Shown: piece by piece, positions 30,263 to 40,085 of the stretch | How the letters are laid out: the number at the start of each line of letters is the position of its first letter | Position numbering within the stretch: position 1 is the first letter of the stretch | Origin: Thraustochytrium sp. TN22 | Lineage: Eukaryota; Sar; Bigyra; Thraustochytrida; Thraustochytriidae | Length of the DNA stretch: 64,000 nucleotides | Reading direction: 5' to 3' | Assembly: GCA_013306675.1 (NCBI GenBank) | Contig: JABLUY010000001.1 | Location: 124,001-188,000 of the forward strand | The notes under the pieces: model-generated | Databases searched by the model: none | The model's input: the letters and a program-made list of their open reading frames with translations, nothing else | Told to the model about the DNA's origin: nothing | Translations under genes and position numbers: made by a program

Positions 30263-33200
30263 ATGGGCCTGGCCCAGATGCTGCCGGTGGCGCAGCTGGC
30301 GCTCGTGCTCGCCGCCCTGGCGCAGAACGCGAAGGCCGGGCAGCTGGACGCGGCGGCGTGCGAGGCGCGCCACAGAACCGCCATAGACGGTCTTTGCGGC
30401 GAGTGCGAGCAGGGGTTTGAGGCGGCCGAAAAGGGCTCAGCCGGTTTCTGTCGCCACGTGCCGAGTCCGCGCCGAGTTGTGGTGCAGGCTCCAAAATTCG
30501 GCGAGAGAGGCCACCTGGACGTGAATGGCCTTTTGGAGGACGCAGCGGCATTGCTCGGCGTGGAAGGGGGCACAATGCAAATCGTAGGCGCCGCGAATCT
30601 GGTGGGCGACGCGCCCGGCTTGGACGATCTCGTGCTCTGCGACTACAACTTCTACGAGTCAGGGCCGCGGTTCTACGTGCTCGAGTCCGCGGGCGCCGCC
30701 ACCGTGGTCGACTCCAGCACGCTCTCCGCGCTGTCCTATTCCGTGCCGAGCATGAACTTTGGCGTTGAGTCGCTCGACCGGCCCTTCTTCGTGACGCCCA
30801 TCGACGCAGACGGCGACGACAGAGTGGACCTTATCTTCTCTCGCAAGGAGGGTATCCTCACGCCGCGGACCGTGCAGCATGTCATGCTCAACCGCGGTGA
30901 CCGCCACGCGCTCCATTTCGAGCATGCCTACGAGGTGTTCGGAACCCTGGTCGATCTCGACGGCGACAATGTCCTGGACCTCGTGAGCGCAACCATGGAA
31001 TACTCGCGAAATGTGGACACGACCCTGGAGTCAGACTTCGTCCGGCAGGACAATAGCCCGCTCGGCGGGTTTTTCGACAGCACCAGAACGATGGCGCTCT
31101 ACTTCCAGGACCTCGACGGCGACGGCGATCAAGACCTCGTCGCGCAAGACGCCGCCTCGCTCGAGCTCCAGTACTTGGAAAACATTGACGAGGCAGACGG
31201 GGGCTATGTCGCGCTAGATCTAGCAGGCAGTCCACTGGCGCACTGGTCCGGCAGCACACCCGCTGCCATGGGCAATCTGACCGGCGCTGCAGGTCCCGAT
31301 GTCATCGTCTTCACCCCGAACCCAGCCGGGTGGCACACCAACTATTCGTACATGCGCGTCGAACACGACTTCGTTGGCGATCAGCAGGCCACCGTCTCGC
31401 CCGTAGAGTCCGCCAAGGTGGCCTATCGCACATTCGCAACGGAGATCGGAGGGTTCTCCCTGGTCCCGGCCTCGCTCGGCCAGGACCGCGAGATGCTCAT
31501 CTACTACCCGGACGACGTAATTGTGATGCCTGTCAACACGGAATACGGAGACGGCGGTGCGAGGCGTGATCTGGAAACCGACGGCCTCTCCGTGCAGGTG
31601 GTGCGCCTGGACACGTCGCAGCAGCCGCAGGTTATGCTGACGCTGAAGGAGACAAGCAAGAGCTTTTACTTTCCGATGGCGACCGACAACTTTTGTAACT
31701 ACGCCATGATGCACATTCAGCTGGTCAACCTCCGCAATCAGACGGCCGACGAGGACCCGGACGCCGTGTACATTTGCGGGAAGGGCGAGAGCTGGCGCAC
31801 AATCGAAGGGGTGGTTCCAATCCGCTTCCGGGCAGGCACGGGCCGATCCTTTGCGGCTGGGAGCCCGCCGCAGTTTGCCGACGCAGACAGCACTGGGACG
31901 GCGGACGACCCGTTCCGCGACCTGGCAATGCGCGGGCCCATTGCCCTCGCCTTTGGAGATCTGGATGACGATGGACTCATCGATGTGCTGGTGCTCGACC
32001 AAGACGGCGTGTCCTTCGCGCGCAACAAGGGAGCGGGCGATGCACCCTGGTTCGAGGCCGCCTCCTTGCTGGTTCCGATGAGCGCACTCGTAGCGGACAT
32101 CTCCGAACTTTCCTATTTTAGCGCCGGCCTCACCCTGACGGATGCCGACGGGGACGGCCGCGACGACGTCATTGTGTGGGACCGAGAATTGGGCGGCGTC
32201 GCGCTCCTCTGGCGCGAGTCGTCTTCGCCGCTGGACCCACGCGGAGAAGCGCCAATCAGCTTCAAGGTGCGCGACTTTACCTTCGACACGGGCCTCGACG
32301 CGACTCTCCTGCTTCATGACATCGACGGGGACGGGGACCTGGACGCTCTCGGCGCCCTCATGCCCGACGCCACGAACGCCTCCTACATGACTGGGCAGAA
32401 CACCGCGAGGGACTGCGCATCCATGTGCTCCTTCCGCGGGACCTGCATTCGGCCAGCGGCCTCCTCGGCGGCCTCGCTGACCGCCGCCGAGCGCCTCATG
32501 ATAGGCTTTGGGCTCCGCGCGCAGCTCACCGACGAGCTCGTCGACTGGTCTCTGGTGGGCACCTGCTACTGCGACGACCCAACCACCTTCGGCGGCGCCG
32601 CCTGCGAGCGCTGCGCCCGCGATGACGTGTACGGACTGCAGTGCGACAAGGCTTGCCCCCGGTTCGCGCACACCGCGTCCCAGCCGGCCTTCCCGCTCGC
32701 GCTCACGCTCGAGGACTGCACCTGCGACGAGGGGTTCGTACATACGCCGCTCAGCAACGGGAGCTTCTCTTGTGACTGCCCCGCTGGCACCTTCCTCGAT
32801 CCAGGCGCAGGGCGCTGCACGAGCTGTCCGCTAGGTACCTACAGCGCGTCTGTGAACCAGGCGGCTGCCTGCTCGGCGTGCGAGCCCAACGGCGCGCTCA
32901 CGGCTCAGATTGGCGCCCAGCACGCCGACCAGTGCCTCTGCCCGGCAGACCGCGAGGCCGTCAACGGCGCCTGCGCATGCGCGCGAGGCTACTATACGCA
33001 CCCGGAAGACGCCTCGATCTGCAACGAGTGCCCGCCCGACTTCCCGCAAACCTTGGCTGCAGGCGCCGCCAGTGTCGCGGACTGCGTCGCCGGCCCGGGC
33101 ATGCTCGAGGTGAACGGCACCGCCGTGGCGTGCCAAGAGGCGCTCGACTGCTCGCACTCAGGGCTCACTCTGGAAACTGTTCCACTGCGGCCCGACTTTT

Positions 33201-34687
33201 GGCGCATCTCAAACCTGAGCGACGACTTTCTCGCCTGCGAGCCACTGCGCTGCAAGGGCGGCCTCGACCCTGACTACTGCGCCCAGCACCGCCACGGCGT
33301 GCTCTGCACGGAATGCGACGAGGGCTACAGTGAGCAAGACGGGGTCTGCGCGTTCTGCTCTGCGTCTCGGCGCCGGCGCGACCGAGACTTGGCCATTGCG
33401 CTCACGGTCCTGCTCACCCTCATCCTCGCTGCCCCCGGCATCCTGACGCTGCGCGTCTTCACGCAGCAGCCGCAGCCCGGCGGCTCCCCCATGGCGGGCT
33501 GCGCCGCCTGGTGGACGGCCCAGGTTCTCGGCACTCGCTCGCGTCTGCTCTCACTTGCGCGGCGCGGCAGGCCCGCCCGGAAACGCGCGGTGCCCGCGCT
33601 CCACTGGAGCGGCTTCGGCGAGAAGCTGCGCATCGTCGTCGCCTTCGCACAGCTCGCCTCGCTCTTTATCGTCACCGTGGACCTTCTCGACGCCTCTGGG
33701 ACCTCTGCGGTCTTCGCGCTGCTCGAGGCCAACGTTGTACTCTTCACGTCGCCCTTTCAGATCGGATGCGTATGGAACCCCGGCCACGACCAGGAGCTTT
33801 TGCTTGTGACGCTGCTACCGCTCGCAGCCATCACGCCCATGGCCGCAGTCGTGGTGGCCGCCATGGCGCTGCGCCCTCGCGCCGCGTCGACCCTCGCCAC
33901 GCTCAGCTTCGCGACATGGCTCTCATACCAGCTGCTGCTCTTCTGTTACATCGGCATCGCCAACACGCTCACCGAGACATTCTTGTACCACAAGATGCCC
34001 CGGTTTCCTGGTGACGAGACGCCCTACCGCGCGCTGCGCGTCGACTACGGCGTTGACTACGACACTGCGCAGGCGCGTGCGGCGCGCATCTACGCCGGCA
34101 CCATGGTGGCGGTCTACCCGATCGGAACGGCCGTGCTCTTTGTCGTCGGGGCGCGCTTCGGCCGCGTGCGCGCCTCCATCGATGGCACGGGGTCTTACGC
34201 AACGTCATTCGCCAAGGCCACACGCTTCTTGCGCGAGCCCTTTCGCGCGGGCCGCGCCTGGTTCGCCAGCTTCGATCTCCTGCGCCGCTTCACGTTGTCC
34301 TCGCTCTTCTTGCTCGCCTACCAAGCCTCGCCTGGTGGCGGCATCATCTTCTTCTCCGCGTGCAGCATCGCCTTCATGCACTTCACCACGACGCTCAAGC
34401 CCTACAAGGACGTTTCCGACTACGCCGTGGCCATTGCCTCGCTGGCCCTGCTCTCGGCACTCGGCTTTATCGCCCTCGCGCGGGAAGTCGGCGCCCTCTC
34501 CCAGCACATTGTACGGTCGCTGGTTTGGCTCGTAGTAGTGCTCGAGCTGCTCTGCGTGCTGCTCGCGCTCGTCGTTCCTCTTGCCGGTCGCGGCGATCTG
34601 CCCACCGTCGCTAGGGAGTCCGCAGAGCTCGACGAGGTCCCCAAGGGGCACACGCTCGTGGAGGACGAAGTCCTCGACGTGTACTGA
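30263..34687 (+). CDS. FG-GAP/VCBS-repeat, Cys-rich, multi-transmembrane surface protein 1
   Basis: Encodes 1,474 residues from ATG 30263, where a clear signal peptide starts (MGLAQMLPVAQLALVLAALA). Residues ~100-710 carry FG-GAP/VCBS-type repeats with calcium loops: DADGDDRVD, DLDGDNVLD, DLDGDGDQD, DLDDDGLID, DADGDGRDD, DIDGDGDLD, as in integrin-alpha-like propellers. Residues ~715-1035 are Cys-rich with EGF-like and GCC2/GCC3 (ephrin-receptor-like) units, for example CDCPAGTFLDPG then CTSCPLGTYSAS. From ~1043 there are about eight helices (LAIALTVLLTLILAAPGILT, LRIVVAFAQLASLFIVTV, FATWLSYQLLLFCYIGIANT), a polytopic module common behind Cys-rich ectodomains in protists. A short acidic tail follows. 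Probably a plasma-membrane adhesion or sensing protein; ligand unknown. It is a tandem paralogue of the next gene. Confidence 0.85.
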   Translation: MGLAQMLPVAQLALVLAALAQNAKAGQLDAAACEARHRTAIDGLCGECEQGFEAAEKGSAGFCRHVPSPRRVVVQAPKFGERGHLDVNGLLEDAAALLGVEGGTMQIVGAANLVGDAPGLDDLVLCDYNFYESGPRFYVLESAGAATVVDSSTLSALSYSVPSMNFGVESLDRPFFVTPIDADGDDRVDLIFSRKEGILTPRTVQHVMLNRGDRHALHFEHAYEVFGTLVDLDGDNVLDLVSATMEYSRNVDTTLESDFVRQDNSPLGGFFDSTRTMALYFQDLDGDGDQDLVAQDAASLELQYLENIDEADGGYVALDLAGSPLAHWSGSTPAAMGNLTGAAGPDVIVFTPNPAGWHTNYSYMRVEHDFVGDQQATVSPVESAKVAYRTFATEIGGFSLVPASLGQDREMLIYYPDDVIVMPVNTEYGDGGARRDLETDGLSVQVVRLDTSQQPQVMLTLKETSKSFYFPMATDNFCNYAMMHIQLVNLRNQTADEDPDAVYICGKGESWRTIEGVVPIRFRAGTGRSFAAGSPPQFADADSTGTADDPFRDLAMRGPIALAFGDLDDDGLIDVLVLDQDGVSFARNKGAGDAPWFEAASLLVPMSALVADISELSYFSAGLTLTDADGDGRDDVIVWDRELGGVALLWRESSSPLDPRGEAPISFKVRDFTFDTGLDATLLLHDIDGDGDLDALGALMPDATNASYMTGQNTARDCASMCSFRGTCIRPAASSAASLTAAERLMIGFGLRAQLTDELVDWSLVGTCYCDDPTTFGGAACERCARDDVYGLQCDKACPRFAHTASQPAFPLALTLEDCTCDEGFVHTPLSNGSFSCDCPAGTFLDPGAGRCTSCPLGTYSASVNQAAACSACEPNGALTAQIGAQHADQCLCPADREAVNGACACARGYYTHPEDASICNECPPDFPQTLAAGAASVADCVAGPGMLEVNGTAVACQEALDCSHSGLTLETVPLRPDFWRISNLSDDFLACEPLRCKGGLDPDYCAQHRHGVLCTECDEGYSEQDGVCAFCSASRRRRDRDLAIALTVLLTLILAAPGILTLRVFTQQPQPGGSPMAGCAAWWTAQVLGTRSRLLSLARRGRPARKRAVPALHWSGFGEKLRIVVAFAQLASLFIVTVDLLDASGTSAVFALLEANVVLFTSPFQIGCVWNPGHDQELLLVTLLPLAAITPMAAVVVAAMALRPRAASTLATLSFATWLSYQLLLFCYIGIANTLTETFLYHKMPRFPGDETPYRALRVDYGVDYDTAQARAARIYAGTMVAVYPIGTAVLFVVGARFGRVRASIDGTGSYATSFAKATRFLREPFRAGRAWFASFDLLRRFTLSSLFLLAYQASPGGGIIFFSACSIAFMHFTTTLKPYKDVSDYAVAIASLALLSALGFIALAREVGALSQHIVRSLVWLVVVLELLCVLLALVVPLAGRGDLPTVARESAELDEVPKGHTLVEDEVLDVY

Positions 34688-35166
34688 TTGGAGCAACGTG
34701 TTGTCCTCAAGGTCTGCGTTTCGACGCGGAAGCCATCCTGTAGCGAGGGCCATCGGGCCATGCCGCGCCATCTGTGGTGTGGTGTTCGCACTGCAGCTGC
34801 CCTGCTTCTCATCGTAGCCAGGTGGTAAGCTTGTAAGTTAGTGTATCTGTCAATGACCTTGACTGCTCAAGCTTGATTGCGAGTCTGAGTCATGCCAAGC
34901 CATGCAAAGCCATGCAAAGCCGGGCGCGTCGTTTGTCTAACTCGAGAAGCGCGCGCCCGAGGGGTCCTCGCTCCTGTGGTGGTCCACACTGGCATCATCA
35001 CAATTCACGAGCATTCACGACTCCGCCGCAGCCAAGCCCAAAGCAGCGCGGCGCGGCGCGGCGCGACGCTGCGCGGGCTCGCGACGGCCGTGCTCAGCTT
35101 GCACAGCGGAGGTGCTCCATCGCGCGCGCGCCGCGCCAAGAGGCCGGCGCCGCTGCCGTGAACGGG
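34688..35166. other. Spacer between the tandem FG-GAP paralogues
   Basis: About 480 bp. It holds a 10-bp repeat (AGCCATGCAA, three near-copies at 34895-34920) and a (GCGGC)n pentamer tract at 35046-35066, about 100 bp before the next ATG. No gene seen. Confidence 0.5.
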
Positions 35167-38100
35167 ATGGGCAGGGCCCGGCACGCGCATGACAACACGA
35201 CCTCGCTAACCCTCCTGAAGACTTTGCCACCACCGCCACGACTGCTGCTGCTGCTGCTGCCGCTGCTGCTGCTGCTCGTGGAGGCGGCCAAAGCCGATCC
35301 GACGTGCGAAGAGCTGCACCGTGTCGAGGTCGCGCGCGAAGACGGCACAGTGCAGTGCGGTCCGTGCGTTCAGGGCTTCGCGGCGCCGACGGGCAGCAGC
35401 GGGTTCTGCCGCCACAGCCCAAGCCCCGACCGCGTCAATGTGCGCCGCACGCAGGCCGGCGAGGAGGGCTACCTGAATGTTGAGGGCCTGCTCGACGAAG
35501 CAGCTGCGCTGCTCGGTGCGAACAGATTCTCGTTCCAGGTGGTGGGCGCGGCGAACCTGGTCGGCGACGAGGCAGGTCTGGACGACCTAGTGCTCTGCGA
35601 CTGCGACAGCAAGCTGCGCAACGCGCGCTTCTATGTGCTGGAGTCTGCCGGTACCGCCACCGTCGTAAACAATAGCACGGTGCGCCCCGTCACGTTCGTC
35701 AACAACACCTTCGACATGTCCCCGTCTGGCGCCTCCTTCTTTGTGTCCTTGCTTGATGCAGACGGTGACGGCCGGCTCGACTTCATTTTAACCGGGCTGA
35801 CCAGCGGAGGGGGAGGCTGGGGCAGCGGTCACTTCATTTGTTTGAACCGTGGCGACGACCGCGAGAGCCTCACATTCGAGCCGGTGAGCGTGGCCTACGA
35901 CGGACGACTCACAGACTTTGATGGGGACGGCACATTGGAAATTGTCAGCTTCGAAATGCTTCTCTCGCGCAACAAGGGGACCGTACGAGACCCAAATTTC
36001 GTCTTGCAAGACGAGAGCCCTTTTGCAGGCTTCATCAGCCAGACTACGCCCACCTGGGTCACCTTTGCCGATCTGGACCAAGACGGCGACCTCGACGCGA
36101 TCGTGCAGTTCGTTTTGGGCAGCGCTGAGTACTTATACCTGGAGAATACGGGCCATGGCTTCTTCATGGTGGACCAGACCTCGAATCCTTTCGCGTCCGT
36201 GTCCTACACGGAAGCCTTTGACTTCGCGGCAATCGGCAACGTGAGCGGTGCCGCAGGGCTTGACATCATTCTGGGTTACGGCTACGGCATCACTGACTTC
36301 ATCACCTATGAGCACGCTCAGACCCACTTTGGGTTTCTTGGAAGCCAGCAGGACACTCTGTGGGACGTGAGCTCAGATGATGCGCGCTACGATGACTGGC
36401 AGGAGGCGCTCGGCGGCCTGTCGCTGGTCTCTAGCTCTGGCGAAATCCTGGCCTACTATTGGGATACCTTCTTGCCCTCAAACGAGGTCGCCATCGCAGT
36501 TTACGCAATGGACACCTCGAAGCAGCCTGCAATCGCCCTGACGTTGACCTCCACCGGCAAAGACTTCACCTTTGCTTCGCCCGAGGCCAACTGCCTCGGC
36601 AAGCTGCAGGCGATCGAGCTGGTCCAAGTGAGAGCACGCGCGGACGGCGCTCGCAGCGACCCGGACGCTGCGTACGTGTGCGGCATCTACGACTGGCGTA
36701 CTGCGGATTCGTCGACGCCGATCCGCTTCCGCGAGGGCGTGGGGCAGGGCTTCTTCAGCGGCTCAGCGCCGCGATTTGCGGCTGCCGACAGCAGCGGTGA
36801 AGCGGACCCGTTTCGAGCTCTCGTCCTGCGCGGCCCTGTCAGCCTGGTCTTCGACGACGTGGACGCGGACGGCCTCCTCGACCTCTTCGTGCTGCATCAG
36901 GACGGCGTCTCGCTGGCTCGCAATCTGGGCAACACGTCTTGGCCAGACTACCCGACCGCCGTTCTGGTGATTCCGCTGAGCGAGATTGTTGGGGACATCT
37001 CGACGCTCTCGGAAAAAGCCGGTCTTGCCCTCGTAGATGAGGACATGGACGGCCAACTTGACCTGATCATCTGGGACAGAGACCAGGGCATCGTTGGCGT
37101 CTATGAGCGCCAGGCAATGCACGAAGCGGATAGCGGGTCTCCGGCCTTCGCGAAGCGCGACTTTACGCTCGCGACCTCACTGGACGAGACCTTTGCCATT
37201 CTCGACGTTGATGGCGACGGCGATTTGGATGCGCTCGGTGTCTCGGACAGCTTCGCGCCGGACGTACGGGAGCCGGCCGGGGCGTTCGCGCTCGCGCAAA
37301 ACACGGCGCGCGACTGCCTCTCACTGTGTTCGTACCGCGGGACCTGCATCCAGCCCGCGCTCGCCAGCGCGACCAGCCTGAGCCAGGTGGAGCGCCTCAT
37401 GCTGAGCCTCGGTCTCGAGGCGCCGGCCACAAATGGCGTCGTGGACTGGTCCCGCATTGGCAGCTGCTACTGTGACGACGCCTCGCGCTTTGAGGGCGCG
37501 GCCTGCGAGAGGTGCGCGCGCGACGACGTCTACGGCCTCGAGTGCGATCAAGCTTGCCCCGCGTACTCGCACACGCTGACCCGGCCGAGCTTTCCGCAGG
37601 CGCTCACGCTCGCCGACTGCGTCTGCGACGAGGGCTTCGTGCGTTCCGAGCAGGCGGACGCCTCGGTCTCGTGCGACTGCCCGGCAGGCGCCTACCTGGA
37701 CCAGGACGCCGGCCGCTGCACGAGCTGCCCGCTCGGCTCGTACAGCGGGGCACTGGACAAGTCGATCGCGTGCGTGGCGTGCTGGCCTGCGGGAGCGCTC
37801 ACGGCGCACATTGGTTCGCAGAGTGTAGACCAGTGCGCCTGCGAGGCGGACCGCGAGGCGGTGAACGGCAGCTGCGTATGCGCGCAGGGCTACTACGAGC
37901 ACCCGGAGGACGCCTCGCTCTGCAACGAGTGCCCGGGCGACTTCCCGGACACGGTTGCGGCCGGCGCGGCGAGCATGGAGGACTGCGTCACGGCAGCCGG
38001 GAGCTTTGAGCTCAATGGGGCGGCCCAAACCTGCCCCGAGACGCTGGACTGCTCGCGCCCGGGCCAGAACCTGGAGACCGTCCCGCTGCGCGCCGGGTAC

Positions 38101-39663
38101 TGGCGCATCTCGAATCGAAGCAACGAGATCATGGCCTGCGAGCCCGGGTACTGCGCCGGCGGGACGTTCCCAGACTACTGCATCGCGCACCGCCGCGGTA
38201 TTCTCTGCATCGAGTGCGAGGAGGGTTATAGTGTCCAGGGCGACGTGTGCCTGCCCTGCACGGAGACAAGAATGCGCCGCGACCGAAGTGTCGCCTGGGC
38301 GCTCGCCGCCGCGGCTGTCGTGCTTGTCGTGGCACCTGCGTTCCTCACAGTGAGAGCCTACATGCAGTTTCGGTCAGCCGGTGCAACTGCGTCGTGCATG
38401 ACCCGTCTTTGGCTCCGCGTGCGGGAACTGAGGGCCAATCATCGCTCCTGCGCGCTCCCAGCGCTGCCTCCCATTGGCGAGAAGCTGCGCATCGTGGTTG
38501 CCTTCGCACAGCTGGCGGCGGTCTTTGTTGTCACAGCGGACCTGCTGCCCTCGTCCGAAGGCTCGGCGCTGTATGCGCTTCTGGAGGCGAACCTCGCGCT
38601 CTTTACCGGCCCGTTGCACATTGGGTGTGCGTGGTCGCCAGGCCACCTGCAGGAGCTGGTGCTCATTACCACGATGCCGCTCGTGGCCGTGGCGCTCATG
38701 GTCCTCGTGGTCCTGGCGGCCGTGGCGCGCCGGCCGCGCGGCGCGCCCACCCTGGCAGCCATGGCCTTTGCGAGCTGGCTCTCCTTCCAGCTGCTGCTCT
38801 TCTGCTACATTGGCATCTCCAACACGTTGACAAAGACCTTTTTGTACACGTCCATGGCCCACTTCGAGGGCGACCCGGCGCCGTACCGCGCACTGCGCGT
38901 CGATTACACGGTGGACTTCGACTCTGCCGAGGCGCGGGCGGGGCGCATCTACGCGGGCGTGATGATTGCCGTGTACCCGATCGGGACGGCGGCGCTCTTC
39001 GTGCTGGGTGCGGGTTTTGGGCGCGTGCAGCGATCCGCGGCCGGTGCAGGCTCGTACGCGCTGGCGTTCGCCAAGGGCACACGGTTCCTGCGCGACCCGT
39101 TCCGGCCGCGACGGGAATGGTACGCGAGCTTCGACCTAGTGCGGCGCTTCGCGCTGTCCTCGCTCTTCTCGCTGATATATCAGGTCTCGCCCGGCGGCGG
39201 CATGATTTTCTTCACGGTGTGCAGCGCGGCTTTTATGTACATGACCGACAAGGTACATCCATACAGGGAGTGGGGCGACGGCCTCTTGGCCTTGGTCTCG
39301 CTCGTGCTGCTCTCGGCGCTCGGCTGCATCGGTCTGGCGCGCGAATTGGGCAGTCTTACCCAACGTGGCACAACCCTGCTCACCGGCGTTGTCTTCGCCC
39401 TGGAGGTGGTTTGCCTTCTGATAGTGCTCAGCTCCATGCGCCATAACCGCGCCTCGCAGCCATCCGCGAGCCCAAGCGGCGGCGCCAGTGGTGGCAAGCA
39501 AAAGGAGCACGGCGACGACGACCACAACGGCGGGTCCCTGATCCGGCCGGACTCCAGGGGCGATATTGCGGATGTCGAGAACAGAAGCAGTGAGGACACC
39601 ACCGGTTCCAGGCCCAAGGGCCAACCCGCCGCAGTGGCGCAAGATGCCCTTGAGCAATGCTAA
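35167..39663 (+). CDS. FG-GAP/VCBS-repeat, Cys-rich, multi-transmembrane surface protein 2
   Basis: Encodes 1,498 residues from ATG 35167. A Leu-rich signal peptide (RLLLLLLPLLLLLVEAAKA) follows an unusually long ~20-residue N-region. The layout is the same as its upstream paralogue: calcium loops DADGDGRLD, DFDGDGTLE, DLDQDGDLD, DVDADGLLD, DEDMDGQLD, DVDGDGDLD; then Cys-rich GCC2/GCC3 units (CDCPAGAYLDQDAGRCTSCP); then about eight helices from residue ~1038. Long shared blocks such as ADREAVNG, YYxHPEDAS, LETVPLR and EKLRIVVAFAQLA put the pair above half identical in the Cys-rich and TM parts, with more change in the ectodomain. The C-terminal tail is longer and polar (residues ~1435-1498), so cytosolic contacts may differ. 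Probably a surface receptor or adhesin. Confidence 0.85.
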   Translation: MGRARHAHDNTTSLTLLKTLPPPPRLLLLLLPLLLLLVEAAKADPTCEELHRVEVAREDGTVQCGPCVQGFAAPTGSSGFCRHSPSPDRVNVRRTQAGEEGYLNVEGLLDEAAALLGANRFSFQVVGAANLVGDEAGLDDLVLCDCDSKLRNARFYVLESAGTATVVNNSTVRPVTFVNNTFDMSPSGASFFVSLLDADGDGRLDFILTGLTSGGGGWGSGHFICLNRGDDRESLTFEPVSVAYDGRLTDFDGDGTLEIVSFEMLLSRNKGTVRDPNFVLQDESPFAGFISQTTPTWVTFADLDQDGDLDAIVQFVLGSAEYLYLENTGHGFFMVDQTSNPFASVSYTEAFDFAAIGNVSGAAGLDIILGYGYGITDFITYEHAQTHFGFLGSQQDTLWDVSSDDARYDDWQEALGGLSLVSSSGEILAYYWDTFLPSNEVAIAVYAMDTSKQPAIALTLTSTGKDFTFASPEANCLGKLQAIELVQVRARADGARSDPDAAYVCGIYDWRTADSSTPIRFREGVGQGFFSGSAPRFAAADSSGEADPFRALVLRGPVSLVFDDVDADGLLDLFVLHQDGVSLARNLGNTSWPDYPTAVLVIPLSEIVGDISTLSEKAGLALVDEDMDGQLDLIIWDRDQGIVGVYERQAMHEADSGSPAFAKRDFTLATSLDETFAILDVDGDGDLDALGVSDSFAPDVREPAGAFALAQNTARDCLSLCSYRGTCIQPALASATSLSQVERLMLSLGLEAPATNGVVDWSRIGSCYCDDASRFEGAACERCARDDVYGLECDQACPAYSHTLTRPSFPQALTLADCVCDEGFVRSEQADASVSCDCPAGAYLDQDAGRCTSCPLGSYSGALDKSIACVACWPAGALTAHIGSQSVDQCACEADREAVNGSCVCAQGYYEHPEDASLCNECPGDFPDTVAAGAASMEDCVTAAGSFELNGAAQTCPETLDCSRPGQNLETVPLRAGYWRISNRSNEIMACEPGYCAGGTFPDYCIAHRRGILCIECEEGYSVQGDVCLPCTETRMRRDRSVAWALAAAAVVLVVAPAFLTVRAYMQFRSAGATASCMTRLWLRVRELRANHRSCALPALPPIGEKLRIVVAFAQLAAVFVVTADLLPSSEGSALYALLEANLALFTGPLHIGCAWSPGHLQELVLITTMPLVAVALMVLVVLAAVARRPRGAPTLAAMAFASWLSFQLLLFCYIGISNTLTKTFLYTSMAHFEGDPAPYRALRVDYTVDFDSAEARAGRIYAGVMIAVYPIGTAALFVLGAGFGRVQRSAAGAGSYALAFAKGTRFLRDPFRPRREWYASFDLVRRFALSSLFSLIYQVSPGGGMIFFTVCSAAFMYMTDKVHPYREWGDGLLALVSLVLLSALGCIGLARELGSLTQRGTTLLTGVVFALEVVCLLIVLSSMRHNRASQPSASPSGGASGGKQKEHGDDDHNGGSLIRPDSRGDIADVENRSSEDTTGSRPKGQPAAVAQDALEQC

Positions 39664-40085
39664 GCTAAAAGCTACTTGAGCTGTGGCGAGCAAAAAGCCT
39701 TGCTCGGGTTCACATCAACGAGAGCTTCCCCGCTGTCAGAGCAAGAGGCTGGGAAGGAAGATGGTGCTCCCAATGCAGCGCAGCGCAGATGGAATTCGCA
39801 GTGTTGTAGGCGTTCATTTCTGAGCAAATTCTTGGATCTGGGCGAAGTGTGGTGGTAGCCTCGGGCAGCTGAACGCTCTCAAACTTTCCAGATAGTGCGA
39901 GTAGCGAGACCGCTCTGTAGCTGGCCAGCTAGCTAGCGAGCTCGAGCGAGCGAGCGAGCGCTAATTTTTTTTAGAGCAGCTGAACGCAGCTCGACTCTTT
40001 GAGAAAAGATTGTGTGCACGTGCACGTGCACTCGTGTACTCTCGCCTCATTGCGCGGGTTTGCAAGACAAAGGTATACTTTTTTT
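39664..40085. other. Convergent 3' region between FG-GAP gene 2 and the guanylyltransferase gene
   Basis: About 420 bp. 39921-39961 is GCTA then (GAGC)n, followed by a T-run (TAATTTTTTTTAG). A second T-run at 40079-40088 overlaps the TAA of the minus-strand gene. No gene seen. Confidence 0.5.
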
